This document shows positions 63,862 through 64,000 of a stretch of DNA of 64,000 bases, piece after piece (within the stretch, counting starts at the first letter, position 1; each line of letters opens with the position of its first letter). A program made the translations under genes and the position numbers. The notes below the pieces were generated by a model that saw only the letters and a list, made by a program, of their open reading frames with translations, was not told where the DNA came from and searched no databases. Source of the DNA: an uncultured Schlesneria sp. (GTDB lineage Bacteria; Planctomycetota; Planctomycetia; Planctomycetales; Planctomycetaceae); assembly GCA_903904835.1 (NCBI GenBank), contig CAIVEI010000162.1:109144-173143 (forward strand), given 5' to 3'.

Positions 63862-64000
63862 TTAGCCCGACGCGCAAGCGAGGGATCTTCTCTTCGTTTT
63901 CACGAGAACCAGCCCCATCTTCACGAGAACCAGATCCATCTTCACGAGAACCAGATCCATCTTCACGAGAATAAGATCCCTCGCTTGCGCGTCGGGCTAA
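63862..64000. repeat. Perfect 28-bp inverted repeat enclosing four 21-bp tandem repeats
   Basis: The left arm 63862-63889 (TTAGCCCGACGC..GAGGGATCTT) is the exact reverse complement of the right arm 63973-64000. Between them TCACGAGAACC-type units recur every 21 bp (63901, 63922, 63943, 63964), the first and last differing from the middle two. The same arms occur at 5017 and 26487. The element may run past the window edge. Confidence 0.9.

Noticed and set aside
63901..63970. Possible CRISPR array at the right edge
   Set aside because: Units of 21 bp are contiguous tandem repeats without unique spacers, and they sit inside a perfect inverted repeat.

Overview
The window looks like a stretch of chromosome from a motile, Gram-negative-type planctomycete (class Planctomycetia, probably Planctomycetaceae-like). 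The lineage call is an inference from gene content: twin-arginine-exported Gfo/Idh/MocA oxidoreductases, a DUF1501 protein, a giant ThuA/discoidin/'membrane-bound dehydrogenase'/HEAT/cytochrome c protein, FG-GAP and CRTAC1-type propellers with CxxCH or ASPIC/UnbV domains, a four-ACT aspartate kinase, and dispersed palindromic repeats. There is no rRNA, complete insertion sequence or CRISPR array. RNA genes are one tRNA-Arg(TCT) and a 3' fragment of a tRNA-Met-like gene.

Layout. 0-5 kb: a propeller protein with a haem motif, facing a TPR plus CRTAC1 operon. 5-14 kb: a small lipoprotein, a membrane protein, a lactonase-fold propeller, a cupin, two tandem cyclophilins, a Gfo/Idh/MocA oxidoreductase, and an HtrA-PDZ-PDZ-esterase fusion whose catalytic residues are gone. 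14-18 kb: homoserine dehydrogenase (hom), then mqnA and mqnC of the futalosine menaquinone route. 18-21 kb: a BlaI-type repressor overlapping an unusual BlaR1-type membrane peptidase that ends in POTRA-like repeats, with two identical-arm dyads upstream. 21-25 kb: a propeller, a zinc-ribbon protein, Hsp20 and a prenyltransferase-fold protein. 25-32.4 kb: HhH protein, then a minus-strand flagellar block flhA-flhF-flhG-fliA-fliN. 32.6-36 kb: rarA and DUF1501. 36-38 kb: a small accessory patch with an orphan gene, a group II intron remnant, a RAYT transposase with flanking palindromes, and a small HExxH membrane protein. 38-47 kb: aspartate kinase (lysC), the 1,481-residue haem protein, and an ammonium transporter preceded by a good sigma-54 promoter. 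47-57 kb: tRNA-Arg, a GT4 glycosyltransferase, a second Gfo/Idh/MocA gene with a small partner, an amidohydrolase, a HemL-like aminotransferase, a PmoA/DUF6807 protein and a transglutaminase-like lipoprotein. 57-64 kb: an exported Cys-rich protein, a C-terminal CxxCH protein next to an intact trypsin-like protease, a secreted DUF3352-like protein and an acyltransferase 3, ending in a large perfect inverted repeat.

The most unusual locus is the BlaI/BlaR1-POTRA pair with its twin operators: it looks like a proteolytic one-step signalling switch in which the usual penicillin-binding sensor has been replaced by modules typical of outer-membrane assembly proteins. Other items worth attention are the double pseudo-enzyme, the tRNA fragment, the RAYT/group II intron patch and at least three families of dispersed palindromes. 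Start codons were chosen by Shine-Dalgarno spacing and by position of signal peptides; several differ from the longest possible frame and are flagged.
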